Assembly (NCBI GenBank): GCA_015231375.1 | Contig: JADGBT010000013.1 | Span: forward strand, 25,545 to 89,544 | Direction of reading: 5' to 3' | DNA from: Magnetococcales bacterium | Lineage (GTDB): Bacteria > Pseudomonadota > Magnetococcia > Magnetococcales > Magnetaquicoccaceae | DNA: 64,000 bases | In this document: piece by piece, positions 36,417 through 45,800 of the stretch | Layout of the letters: each line of letters starts with the position of its first letter | How positions within the stretch are numbered: the stretch's first letter is position 1 | Program-made: the position numbers and the translations under genes | Notes under the pieces: model-generated | Told to the model about the DNA's origin: nothing | The model's database searches: none | The model's input: only the letters and a program-made list of their open reading frames with translations

Positions 36417-37651
36417 TTAATAAACTGATTCATTTCAAAGATGGGCAACAGCACCGCCACCACCACGTAGCCCACCACGCCACCCATGATCAGGATGATC
36501 ACCGGTTCCACCAGATGCATCAACCGCTCCAACGCCTGCTCGATCTCCTCGCGATGCAGTTGCGCCGCCCGATCCAACATGGCCTCCAGACTTCCGGAAC
36601 GCTCCCCGGCCTGGATCATGCGCAATGCCAACCCCTGAAAATGTCCGGTACGCTCCAAAGCGGCGGCCAACGACTCCCCCCGTTCCACCGACCGGGCCAC
36701 CTCCAGAATTCCCGCCTTCACCGTGACGAATCCGGTGGCATCTGCGGTCACCTGCAAACTGGTGATCACCGGCACACCGCTTTTCAACAACAATCCCAAC
36801 AGTTGACACATGCGCATGGTCACCACGCTGGACAGAAACTCCCCCAGCATCGGCACCTTCCACCACCACCGCTCCACCACCACCCGTCCCTTGGCAGAAC
36901 GCGCCCACCACAAGAACCCGAATACCAATCCCACCAGGAGTATACCGGTCCACACCCCCCACTCCCGCACATAATCGCTGATCGCCAGCAACGAACGGGT
37001 CACCAACGGCAAGGCCTGCTGGGTCTCCTTGAAGACCACCGTCACCTTGGGCACCACCACCGTCACCAGAAAAATCAGGATCAATCCACCCACCACCGCC
37101 ATCACCGCAGGATAGATCATGGCGCTGATCAAACGGGCGCGAATGCGACGCTCCTCCTCCATCACCACCGCCAGACGCTCGAACACGATATCCAGCGCCC
37201 CGCCTCCTCCGCGCTCCCCGGCCCGCACCAGACTGACATAAATCGGCGGAAAGATCCGTCCATGGCGGGCCAACGCCTCGGACAACGCCTGCCCCTCCCC
37301 CACGTCGTTGCGAATGGTCGCCACCACCTCCCGAAACGGACCGGTGCGAATCTGCTCTTCGACGCTGCTCAACACCTCCATCACCGGAAAACCCGCCGCC
37401 AGCAAACTGGCCATCTGCCGGGTGAAGACGATCCGCTCGCGCATCGACGGCAACGGGGGGCGAGTCCAGAACTTCCAGCCCCGCCCCGTGCGACGCGGGG
37501 CATGCTCCCCCTCCAGCCGTTCCAGAAAGGTGGGATAGATCTCTTGTTGTTTCAACAAACGGCGGGCGTCCCGTTCCGAATCGGCGTCCAGCACCCCCTT
37601 GACCGTGCGACCCCCGCCGGCCCGCATGCCCGCATATCGAAAAACCGCCAT
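36413..37651 (-). CDS. gspF: T2SS inner-membrane platform protein GspF
   Basis: A 412-residue polytopic protein with two GspF domains. Motifs are FTRQMASLLAAGFPVMEVL, PPIYVSLVRAGERGGG, then the second copy MRMCQLLGLLLKSGVPVITSL and GLALRMIQAGERSGSLE. It has three membrane helices, near 170-190, 220-245 and 375-400. GspF is the centre of the platform that GspE turns. ATG overlaps the gspE stop. Confidence 0.95.
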   Translation of the reverse strand: MAVFRYAGMRAGGGRTVKGVLDADSERDARRLLKQQEIYPTFLERLEGEHAPRRTGRGWKFWTRPPLPSMRERIVFTRQMASLLAAGFPVMEVLSSVEEQIRTGPFREVVATIRNDVGEGQALSEALARHGRIFPPIYVSLVRAGERGGGGALDIVFERLAVVMEEERRIRARLISAMIYPAVMAVVGGLILIFLVTVVVPKVTVVFKETQQALPLVTRSLLAISDYVREWGVWTGILLVGLVFGFLWWARSAKGRVVVERWWWKVPMLGEFLSSVVTMRMCQLLGLLLKSGVPVITSLQVTADATGFVTVKAGILEVARSVERGESLAAALERTGHFQGLALRMIQAGERSGSLEAMLDRAAQLHREEIEQALERLMHLVEPVIILIMGGVVGYVVVAVLLPIFEMNQFIK

Positions 37652-39177
37652 CAGACCACCTCGTTGCGCTCCTGGGTCACCCGGAACACCTCCTCCAGGC
37701 TGGTGACGCCCGCCGCCGCCTTGAGCAGACCCGCCTCCCGCAACGAGGTCATCCCCTCCTCGCAGGCCACCTGATGCAACTCCAGATCCGAGGCGCGACG
37801 ATCGATACGGGCGCGAATCCCCTGGCTCATGGTCAACAGCTCAAAAACCGCAGTCCGCCCCAGATAGCCGGTGCCCATGCAGGCCTCGCACCCCTGGGGA
37901 CGATGAAAGGTGGCATCCTCCGGAACATGGACCGGTTTACTGCTCAAGCCCCGCAACAGTTCCGGATCCGGCGTGAACGGCACCTTGCAGCGGTTGCACA
38001 ATTTGCGCACCAGGCGTTGCGCCACCACCCCATCCACCGAGGAACTGACCAGAAACGGCTCGATGCCCATGTTGACCAACCGCACCACCGCGCCCACGCT
38101 GTCATTGGTGTGCAGGGTGGAAAACACCAGATGGCCGGTGAGACTGGCCTGAATGGCAATCTCGGCGGTCTCCAGATCGCGGATCTCACCCACCATGATC
38201 ACGTCCGGATCCTGACGCAGAATCGAACGCAGCCCGGAAGCAAAGGTCAAACCGATCCTCGGCGCCACCTGAATCTGACCCACTCCGGCCAGAGAGTATT
38301 CAATGGGATCTTCGATGGTGATGATGTTTTTTTCCGAGGTGTTGATGGCGGAAAGCACCGAATACAACGTGGTACTCTTGCCGCTTCCGGTCGGCCCGGT
38401 CACCAGCAGAATGCCATGGCTGGCGGTCATGCGGGTCTGGAGCCACTGCTGTTGCGGATCGGTCAGTCCCAGCTCTTGCAGATTGGTCCGTTCCCCCTGT
38501 TTTTCCAGCAGACGCATCACCAGACGTTCGCCGTAGTGGCCCGGCAGCACCGACACCCGCACATCCACCTCCTGACTGGCCACCTGCACCCGCATGGCCC
38601 CGTCCTGGGGAAGACGTTTTTCAGCGATGTTCAAACCCGCCATCACCTTGATGCGCGACATCAACGGCGCCTGAACCGGCTTGGGAGGACGCAGGGCCTC
38701 ATGCAGCAGACCATCCACCCGGAACCGGACGATCAGATTGTTTTCAAAGGGTTCGATATGGATGTCCGAGGCCCGGTTGCGCAAGGCCTGGATGATCAAG
38801 GAGTTGACCAGTTGAATGATCGGCGCGTCGTCGTCGGCTTCCAGCAGGTCGGGTTTTTCCGCCAACTGGGTGGCCAGCATGGAAGGGGGCAGATCTTCCA
38901 ACACATTGTCCACCGCGATGCCGTGTTCCTGATGCACCCGTTGCAAGGCATCCAGGAGTTGATCCCTGGAAACCAACACCGGCTTGACCGGATCCGGCGC
39001 GGTCATGCGAAACTGGTCGAGGATATACGGATCGGTTTGACTGGTGATCCACACCTCCAGGCGACCAGATTCGTTTTTCCAGGCCGGCAGAAACAGGGCC
39101 CGTTTGGCGATGGCAAAAGGGAGCGAGCGGGCAATGGTCGGATTCAAACGTTCAGGCAGGGGTTCCATTCTTGACAT
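37651..39177 (-). CDS. gspE: T2SS assembly ATPase GspE
   Basis: A 508-residue assembly ATPase. It has an N-terminal N1E domain that would bind GspL, Walker [13 protein letters not shown], the Asp box TIEDPIEYSLAGVGQ, Walker B DPDVIMVGEIRD and the His box TGHLVFSTLHTND. The zinc-binding tetracysteine module (CNRC then CEAC) is intact, as expected in GspE and not in PilT. The ATG at 39177 has a weak ribosome site; 39168 is an alternative. Two terminator-like hairpins lie between it and gspD upstream. Confidence 0.95.
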   Translation of the reverse strand: MSRMEPLPERLNPTIARSLPFAIAKRALFLPAWKNESGRLEVWITSQTDPYILDQFRMTAPDPVKPVLVSRDQLLDALQRVHQEHGIAVDNVLEDLPPSMLATQLAEKPDLLEADDDAPIIQLVNSLIIQALRNRASDIHIEPFENNLIVRFRVDGLLHEALRPPKPVQAPLMSRIKVMAGLNIAEKRLPQDGAMRVQVASQEVDVRVSVLPGHYGERLVMRLLEKQGERTNLQELGLTDPQQQWLQTRMTASHGILLVTGPTGSGKSTTLYSVLSAINTSEKNIITIEDPIEYSLAGVGQIQVAPRIGLTFASGLRSILRQDPDVIMVGEIRDLETAEIAIQASLTGHLVFSTLHTNDSVGAVVRLVNMGIEPFLVSSSVDGVVAQRLVRKLCNRCKVPFTPDPELLRGLSSKPVHVPEDATFHRPQGCEACMGTGYLGRTAVFELLTMSQGIRARIDRRASDLELHQVACEEGMTSLREAGLLKAAAGVTSLEEVFRVTQERNEVV

Positions 39178-39208
39178 CCCGCGCAGTCACACACATCGTC
39201 AACCATTG

Positions 39209-39245
39209 AAAAAAAAGAAGGGGCCTGGGGAATTCATTCCCTAGG
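39209..39245 (-). terminator. Second terminator-like hairpin before gspE
   Basis: On the minus strand CCTAGGGAA/TTCCCCAGG has one mismatch and a four-base loop (39224-39245), followed by a short C run and eight Ts. It lies 32 bases before the gspE ATG, so gspE would need readthrough or its own promoter. Confidence 0.55.
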
Positions 39246-39294
39246 AATTTGACTTTAATTCTTCAAAAACAAGAAATTTCAATAAATTTTGTTT

Positions 39295-39330
39295 AAAAAA
39301 ATCAAAACCCTGGGGGATAAACCCCCCAGG
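39295..39330 (-). terminator. Intrinsic terminator downstream of gspD
   Basis: On the minus strand the stem CCTGGGGG/CCCCCAGG (39323-39330 with 39309-39316) has a six-base loop and is followed by GTTTTGATTTTTTT. It lies 25 bases after gspD. Confidence 0.75.
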
Positions 39331-39354
39331 CCCCCTCTTCTTTTTCAATAGTCT

Positions 39355-41784
39355 TCATAAAGGATTTTCCTCAATGGCCGGACGCCAACGAATGGGATAG
39401 ACGCGTTTGCCCTCTTTCTTCTTGAAAGCCGCCGCCGCCCGATCTGCTTCCCCCACCGTGGCATAATGCCCAATCCGCACCGAAAACCATGGCTTGCCAT
39501 CCCGATCCGGTTCCCGCACCACACTGGCCGCATACCCTTTGGCCAGCCACTTGTCGGCACTCCCCTTGGCCCCCTCGGGCTTGTCTCCATACTCCACCTG
39601 CAAGGCATATCCCTCCAGCGCCTCGCTCCGGGTGACGGGAGTCGGCTCCACCTTGACCGGAGACACGACCACCGGCTTCACCACCTTGACCGGCTTGTTC
39701 TCCTTGACGGGCGCCTTGGCAGACACCGCCGCTGACGGGTCCGCAGACTCCTTCTTCTCCGACTGGGCCTCCGGGACATACGGCAGAAGATGCTCAAAAT
39801 CCGGCAAGGGCGTCGGCTTCAAAGGAGAAATCAACCGGGAACCCTGGGACTCCGTACCACCCCACACCTCGGAACTGGTCCGGAATTTCTCCCCGGAAAT
39901 CTTCACCAATTCATCGAACTGGTTGGTGATCACCGGACGAATGAACACCATCAAATTGGACTTGTTCTGGGAACGACTGGTCTTCTTGAACAGCTCACCC
40001 ACCCCGGAAATCCCACCCAGACAAGGCACCATGCCCACCTGATCGCTCTGCTCCTCCTTGATCAAACCGCCCAGCACGATGGTATGACCACTCTTGAGGT
40101 TGACCGTGGTTTTGATGGAACGCTTGTTGGTCACCACACTGCTGCCCAAAGTACCGGCATCCAACTGTTTGATGCTGGCAGGAGTGACACTGGACTGCTC
40201 CTGATAAATTTTCATCTCCAGCCATTGGTCCTCGATCACCCGGGGAGTGACCCGCAAGGTCAACCCCACATCCTTGCGCTCCACGGTCTGAGAGGTGACA
40301 CCCGGAGTGGCGCTGGAGGAAGCGGCAGTCGAACTGGTGGTTCCCGACACAATCGGAATATTCTGACCCACGATAATTTCAGATTCCACCCCATCCATGG
40401 TCACGATGTTGGGCGTGGCGAGGATATTGACATCCCCTTCGGAGTGAAAAGCCCGGATCAATGCCGGAATATTGGGCACTGCGGTCGTGCCCCACTGAAT
40501 CGCGCCATGCATCAATCCCACGGCCATGCCGTTGCCGGTATCGAGGGGATTGGTGACGGTACCACCAAACGACGACCCGCCAAAACCGGTCAACGCCTTG
40601 GATCCGACTCCGGGAATGCTGCCAAAACGCCATTCCACCCCAAACTCGGCGGCGCGGTCCGCAGTGACTTCAATAATCAATGCCTCCACATGCACCTGCA
40701 AGCGCCGCTTGTCCAGCCCCTGAATGATCGGCAGCAATACCTGATAATCCTCCGGCGTGGCGGCGATCACCAACGTATTGGTGGACTTCTCCCCCACCAC
40801 ATTCACGGAACGCATGAATTCCAATGGCTTGAGATCATCATTGCCCGCCTTGGCCGCGTTGGCAGACCCCATCAGGCTGGTCAACACCTTGGCAATGGCC
40901 TCGGCCTCACTGTTGCGGGGATAATACAGATGCAGATTGCCGGAAGCGGTCACCACCGGATGATCCAAACCCGCCACCAGATGCTCGACCTCCTTCATCT
41001 GCTCCGAGGCGCACACGGCGATCAGGATATTGCTGCGGGCATCGGCGAACAGCTTGACTCCGACATCCTCTTTGCGTCTGCGGCTGTTGAAATCGGCGAA
41101 AACCGCATTGCCGAGTTTTTCCACCGTGACCGCCGACGCGTGCCGCAACGGAAACAAACGCCGCTCCGCCAAACCCACTGGCACATCCATGGCCTCGATC
41201 AGACTGATCAGCTTGTTGGCGGTGATCGCCGCATCCGTGACCACCAGGGCATTGGTGGGCACATGGGCCGCCAGCGACCCCCAGGGGTGCATCAAAGGTT
41301 TCAAGGTGGAGGCCATGGAGTTGGCATCCACATGCCGCAAACGCACCAATCGGCTCAAGACCATTTCATCTTTGGGAGGGGCGAGTCCAGGCTGCAACAC
41401 CGGCGTTCCCCCCTCGGAGATCCCGGACTTGAGCGGCACGATCTTGAACGCCCCATCCCGCTCCACTACGGTCAACTCGTGGACACTCAGAATCGATTCA
41501 AAAATCTTTTCCGCCTCCCCCAGGGAAACCGGCGTGGGGGTAACCACCGTCACCTTGCCCTTCAACTGGGGATCCAGCACATAATTCTTGCCGGTCATCT
41601 CGGCGATGAAACGCACCACCTGGGCGAGTTCCACCCCCTGGAAATCCATGGTCACCCGGTCACCCGGTCCGGGCATCACCCCGGAGGCGGCATCCACCGC
41701 AGGCGTTGGGGCGCCCTTGGCCGCAGGGGCCGCTTCCGCCACGCCAATCAATAAAAGCATCCATAAAAAATAAAAAAACCTCAT
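39355..41784 (-). CDS. gspD: T2SS outer-membrane secretin GspD with C-terminal SPOR domain
   Basis: An 809-residue secretin. A signal peptide (FFYFLWMLLLIGVAEA) is followed by the N0 domain (VTMDFQGVELAQVVRFIAEM), three N-domains (LRHVDANSMASTLKPL, YYPRNSEAEAIAKVL, VHVEALIIEVTADRAAEFGV) and the secretin channel (IVVGQNIPIVSG, GLTLRVTPRVIEDQWLEMKI, VLGGLIKEEQSDQ). After a proline- and lysine-rich linker comes an 80-residue SPOR domain (ALQVEYGDK, WLAKGYAASVV, WFSVRIGHYATVGEADRAAA). SPOR domains bind denuded peptidoglycan. The start at 41784 follows GGAAGCG; the in-frame TTG at 41844 lacks a signal peptide at its N-terminus. It lies 56 bases after gspC. Confidence 0.95.
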   Translation of the reverse strand: MRFFYFLWMLLLIGVAEAAPAAKGAPTPAVDAASGVMPGPGDRVTMDFQGVELAQVVRFIAEMTGKNYVLDPQLKGKVTVVTPTPVSLGEAEKIFESILSVHELTVVERDGAFKIVPLKSGISEGGTPVLQPGLAPPKDEMVLSRLVRLRHVDANSMASTLKPLMHPWGSLAAHVPTNALVVTDAAITANKLISLIEAMDVPVGLAERRLFPLRHASAVTVEKLGNAVFADFNSRRRKEDVGVKLFADARSNILIAVCASEQMKEVEHLVAGLDHPVVTASGNLHLYYPRNSEAEAIAKVLTSLMGSANAAKAGNDDLKPLEFMRSVNVVGEKSTNTLVIAATPEDYQVLLPIIQGLDKRRLQVHVEALIIEVTADRAAEFGVEWRFGSIPGVGSKALTGFGGSSFGGTVTNPLDTGNGMAVGLMHGAIQWGTTAVPNIPALIRAFHSEGDVNILATPNIVTMDGVESEIIVGQNIPIVSGTTSSTAASSSATPGVTSQTVERKDVGLTLRVTPRVIEDQWLEMKIYQEQSSVTPASIKQLDAGTLGSSVVTNKRSIKTTVNLKSGHTIVLGGLIKEEQSDQVGMVPCLGGISGVGELFKKTSRSQNKSNLMVFIRPVITNQFDELVKISGEKFRTSSEVWGGTESQGSRLISPLKPTPLPDFEHLLPYVPEAQSEKKESADPSAAVSAKAPVKENKPVKVVKPVVVSPVKVEPTPVTRSEALEGYALQVEYGDKPEGAKGSADKWLAKGYAASVVREPDRDGKPWFSVRIGHYATVGEADRAAAAFKKKEGKRVYPIRWRPAIEENPL

Positions 41785-41840
41785 AAGTCGCTTCCAAATC
41801 ACACAAAACAGCGGATAGATGGGATCAACATGGCCCGCAC

Positions 41841-42731
41841 TCAATTCCCGATCGCCAACTCGATGCTCTTCGGCTGATTGTCCCGCAATACGTCAATGCG
41901 CAGTGTGGATATCCCTTTCAATTGATTGGTCAATTGACCGATCTTCTGGGCATCGATCACGGAAATGCCATTGACCTGCTGAATCACATCATCGGGCATC
42001 AAGCCCATTTTGGTGAATTCGGTCCTGGAATCCGGAAATTTGACCCGATATCCCACAGAATCCTTGCCCTGATAAAACGGGGTAATGTTCACACCGGCCA
42101 GCAGCCCCATACCCTTGTTGAGCATGGCATCATACTCCTGTCTCGGAATCGTTTGCACCGTCGCGACCGCAGCACCGGCCGTCGCGCCGGCAACGGATTG
42201 TGCGCCTCCAAGACCCGCCGAATCCGATTTCAAACGATCCTGCATGGCGATCCGCTCCATGCGTCCCCGATTGTCAAAATAGACCGCATTACGCTCGATT
42301 CGCTTCAAAAACGCCCCATCCACCTCTTCACCGATCTGCAAGACGATCTGGGTGTTGGGATCCTTTTTGCGGGTCAGAATCGCCCAGGAGAGTTGCGGCA
42401 AAATCATGGCACCGATGAGATTCAGTTCCAGATTGGAATCCACCGCCACCTCCTTGACCTCCACCGGACGCGGGACCGGCTTCTCCTTTTCGACCGCCAC
42501 ATTCTCCCAAGGATTGAACGCCTTCAGCCCATCCAGAACCGTGGCACCGGAAAGCGCACGCTGGGTTGCCCCTCCCCCCCCCTTTTCGGGTTGAAGCTGA
42601 ACCGGTTCACCTGCCGAAACCGGATCCGGCAGTGCCAGCCATGTGACGCGGGAGAGTTCCAGGCCCATGCATGCCGCCACCAGATAAGGCGCGTAGCGTG
42701 CGCCCAGATGGTTCCAGGAGGATGAATTCAT
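41841..42731 (-). CDS. gspC: T2SS protein GspC
   Basis: A 296-residue bitopic protein. One weak membrane segment (about 12-32) is followed by the homology region (LIGAMILPQLSWAILTRKKDP, EEVDGAFLKRIERNAVYF), which meets GspD, and a C-terminal PDZ domain (YRVKFPDSRTEFTKMGLMPDDVIQQVNG). GspC links the inner-membrane platform to the secretin and probably helps pick substrates. It begins the minus-strand T2SS unit, 77 bases after the CFI-box protein gene, separated by a strong terminator. Confidence 0.92.
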   Translation of the reverse strand: MNSSSWNHLGARYAPYLVAACMGLELSRVTWLALPDPVSAGEPVQLQPEKGGGGATQRALSGATVLDGLKAFNPWENVAVEKEKPVPRPVEVKEVAVDSNLELNLIGAMILPQLSWAILTRKKDPNTQIVLQIGEEVDGAFLKRIERNAVYFDNRGRMERIAMQDRLKSDSAGLGGAQSVAGATAGAAVATVQTIPRQEYDAMLNKGMGLLAGVNITPFYQGKDSVGYRVKFPDSRTEFTKMGLMPDDVIQQVNGISVIDAQKIGQLTNQLKGISTLRIDVLRDNQPKSIELAIGN

Positions 42732-42754
42732 GCGAGACCAAAAAGAAGAAGACT

Positions 42755-42799
42755 AAAAAACAGGAAGGAGTGCGGGAGCGGAACAGGCCGCTCCCGCAC
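42755..42799 (-). terminator. Strong intrinsic terminator after the CFI-box protein gene
   Basis: A perfect 12-base-pair stem (GTGCGGGAGCGG/CCGCTCCCGCAC at 42770-42781 and 42788-42799) with a six-base loop is followed on the minus strand by TCCTTCCTGTTTTTT. It separates the exported-protein genes from gspC. Confidence 0.85.
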
Positions 42800-42808
42800 C
42801 AATGGTCA

Positions 42809-45800
42809 TCAGCAGACCTTGGCCAGCCGGGTCCGTCTCCAACCCCGGATGCCGAACGGAATCGCGATCAGCAGAGCCAGGAGAGCGATCGTCATGGACA
42901 AGGTGCCATTCAGCAGCAACCAGCTCATGCCGATCAGAGGCAGAAGAAGAACACGAACCACGGACTTCCAGGTGTCATGCTCCCGCAACCAATCCGCCGC
43001 CGCCGGGCTGTGGGCATAATACTGCTCCACAAACCAAGTGCCAGCCTCATTGGTCAGGAGATACTCATCCCGGAACTCCCGCAGCAGCTTGACATAAGGC
43101 GCCTCATAGGAACCATAAGCCGCCGTGGCGATGAAGCAACCGCCGCCGCCACTGCTCGCCGCCGCCGTCGTGACCTCGGACACACTCGGCACCACCACCG
43201 AGAAGTGAGGCATGCTGACCTTGACCGTATTGGTCACCGGATCGAAAGTGGCTCCAGAGACGGTGGTGACATTCTTGTTGTCCAAGAAGTCTTGCAGCGT
43301 CGGCGCGGTATAGACCACGATTCTGCTGTTGATGGTCGTGACATCCATGGTGGTCAGTCCAACCTTGGTCAACAGGGTGCTCAAGTTGACGGGGATGGAG
43401 ACCGGAATGCCCACGCTGCTGTTGATGGTCGTGTTGCCGCTGGCCGTGGAAAGCTGGGTTCCAGCGGAATCAAAGGCCACCAGATCGATTTCCACCACCT
43501 CACCGCCTGTGATCGCGGCGCGATTGTAAGCGGTTGTGGTGCTGGTATTGGTTGAATCCAACTTGGCGCCACGCGCCGTGACATAAACCTGTCCCACATC
43601 GGTGGCGCTGAAGGCATCCAGCGGCACCGTGACCTTGACGGCGCCAACCGTGGTCAGTTTGGAGCTCAGATCGATCGACGTGGCATCCGTGGTGCCGACC
43701 GAAATGGGCTGCACGGAGGCGGTGACGATATCCGAAGCCTGCAAGACAGACGGCGTGGTGTGGGTCACCTGGGTGGTGACCGCCGTCTGAATGGCGGTAC
43801 TGGCGGCACTCAGGCTGGCCGGAGCCGCCGTGAGGGTCAAGGTGGAGAAGGTGCCCTTCCACACATTACCCGTCACCGCGATACAAGCGGCCTGGGTGAG
43901 CAGGGTGGTTTGAGCGACATCACTGCTGTCCACACAAGAGGTCACCGCTTCACTCACCGCTTTCTTGATCGCCAGACCACCCGTGGCCGACACATAAAGA
44001 TTGACCGGGGTGAAGACCGAGGTATCGACCCACACGGTAAAGGTGGTGCCGACAATCGCCCCTTCCACCTTGTTGCCGCTGGCATCCACCGCAGTCACGG
44101 TCGCCGCGAGGCTCGCGCTGTTGACCAGGGTGCCGGTGTACTTCATCGGCGTCCCGATCTTGCGCAACGTGACGGTTCCGGACGTGGTCCCACTGGCCAG
44201 CGTGACACTGCCGGTCTGATGGGTGGTCAGGTTGGCCGGAACCACGTTGAAGGTGTAGCTGCCACCCACCGGCAGAGAGACCGAGGTCTTGCCATTGGCA
44301 TCCGTGGCGGCGATGGTGATGGTGCTGCCCATGGTCGTCTCGACTTCGCTCTTGCTGCGCAAGGTGACCACGGCACCGGACAGGGCCGTGCCGCTGCTGT
44401 CGCTGACGGTCAGGGCATAGGTGGTCACCGGAACGATCGAAACCGGATTCGAGGTCACGGTGGCCCAACTGTCGGTGGAATCGGCGTTATTGGTTTGCAA
44501 CACCGCCTTGACTTTGAAGAGGGTCACCGCAGTCAAGGTGCTCTTGGGCACGATGTAACCCGTAGCCGCATAACCGCCGGTGACCGCCGTGGCCGTCAAC
44601 GTGGCACTGCCGGTGCTGCTGGAAGCCGTGGAGCTGAGTCCGGCAATCGCGCCATTGGCATCGGCCGTCCCCGCGCCATCCAGCATAGCGAGCTTGAAAA
44701 CATCCCCCGCCGCGCCACCGGTCACGGTGATCCGTTGGGTGGTGTCCGTACCCAGGATCGTGGACTTGGAGGCCGCGACCTTGTAAGGCACGTTGACGGT
44801 CATGGTCTTGGTCAGCCCGGCCGTGGTATCGGTCACGGTCACGGTGTAGACCCCGGCAAAGGCTCCGGTGGTCGGGGGATTGAAGGTGTAGACCCCATTG
44901 GTGGCCGTCAAGGTGGCACTGTAGCTGCCCGGACCGGTGACTGCGACCGCATAGTTGGTCGAACCGCCTGTCAGCGTGAAGGTCAGGCCACTGCCGCCAC
45001 TGGTGGCAGTCTGGCTGGTGGTGATTTCAGACGGCGTGGTCGCGGTATCCTTGATGGCAATCGGACCCATCACCACCACCACCAGTTTCTGGGTGATATT
45101 GGTGTAAGCCGTGCTGGTCAGGGTGATCTCCGTGGTACCCGCAGCCTGAGCCGTGACCACACCGTCGCTGGAGACCGTCGCCGCTGCGGTGTTGGACGAG
45201 CTGTAGGTATAGCTGGTCGTCTTGCCGCCGGTTGCGGTGATGGTGTAGCTCTTGTTGGTGCTGGTGTCGAGGTAGACCTTGCCGTCGCTGTTCTTGGCGG
45301 AGGTCACCGTGATCGGATGCACCACCTCGACCGCAGCCGTGGTGCTGCTGTTGGTGGTTTTGCTGGTGCCCTGGTAGATGGCGGTATCCTGAACCGTGAT
45401 GGTAAAGGATCCGGCAGCCACCGTGGTGACGGTACAGGTGCTGCTGGTGGCCGTCGCGGTCACCGTGGCGACCGTGGGCGCGCTGCTGGCACAGGTGTAG
45501 CTGCCATTGCCGCCGTTGATGATCAACGTCATGGTCTGCCCCAGAACCGCAGCCGTAGCCGTGGTCCAGGAGGTGCCCACCGGGGTGTACACCGTGACGT
45601 TGACCGCCGAGGTCACCGGCGTGCCGCCGATGGAATCGGAAGCGGTGACGGTATCCGTGGTGGAAGCGGTCACGGAACCGGCCGTGTAGGTGACGGCAGT
45701 ACCGGTGGTGCCGCTCAAGGTACCGGCGGTGGTGCTGGTCTTGGTCCAGGCCGTGGCCGCAGAGCCACCGGTCACGGTCAAGTTCGTGGTGTCACCGGCA

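Larger units (their letters stand above)
39205..39349. repeat. 145-base inverted-repeat element between gspD and gspE
   Basis: Imperfect 26-base arms (39205-39230 and 39324-39349, each with ATTGAAAAA...GGCCTGGGG when read inward) enclose about 90 AT-rich bases. The size and shape recall a miniature inverted-repeat element. No obvious target-site duplication is seen. Each arm carries its own hairpin, listed separately as a terminator. Confidence 0.5.

Noticed and set aside
39205..39349. Insertion sequence between gspD and gspE
   Set aside because: There is no transposase frame and no clear target-site duplication. Only an inverted-repeat element is supported.
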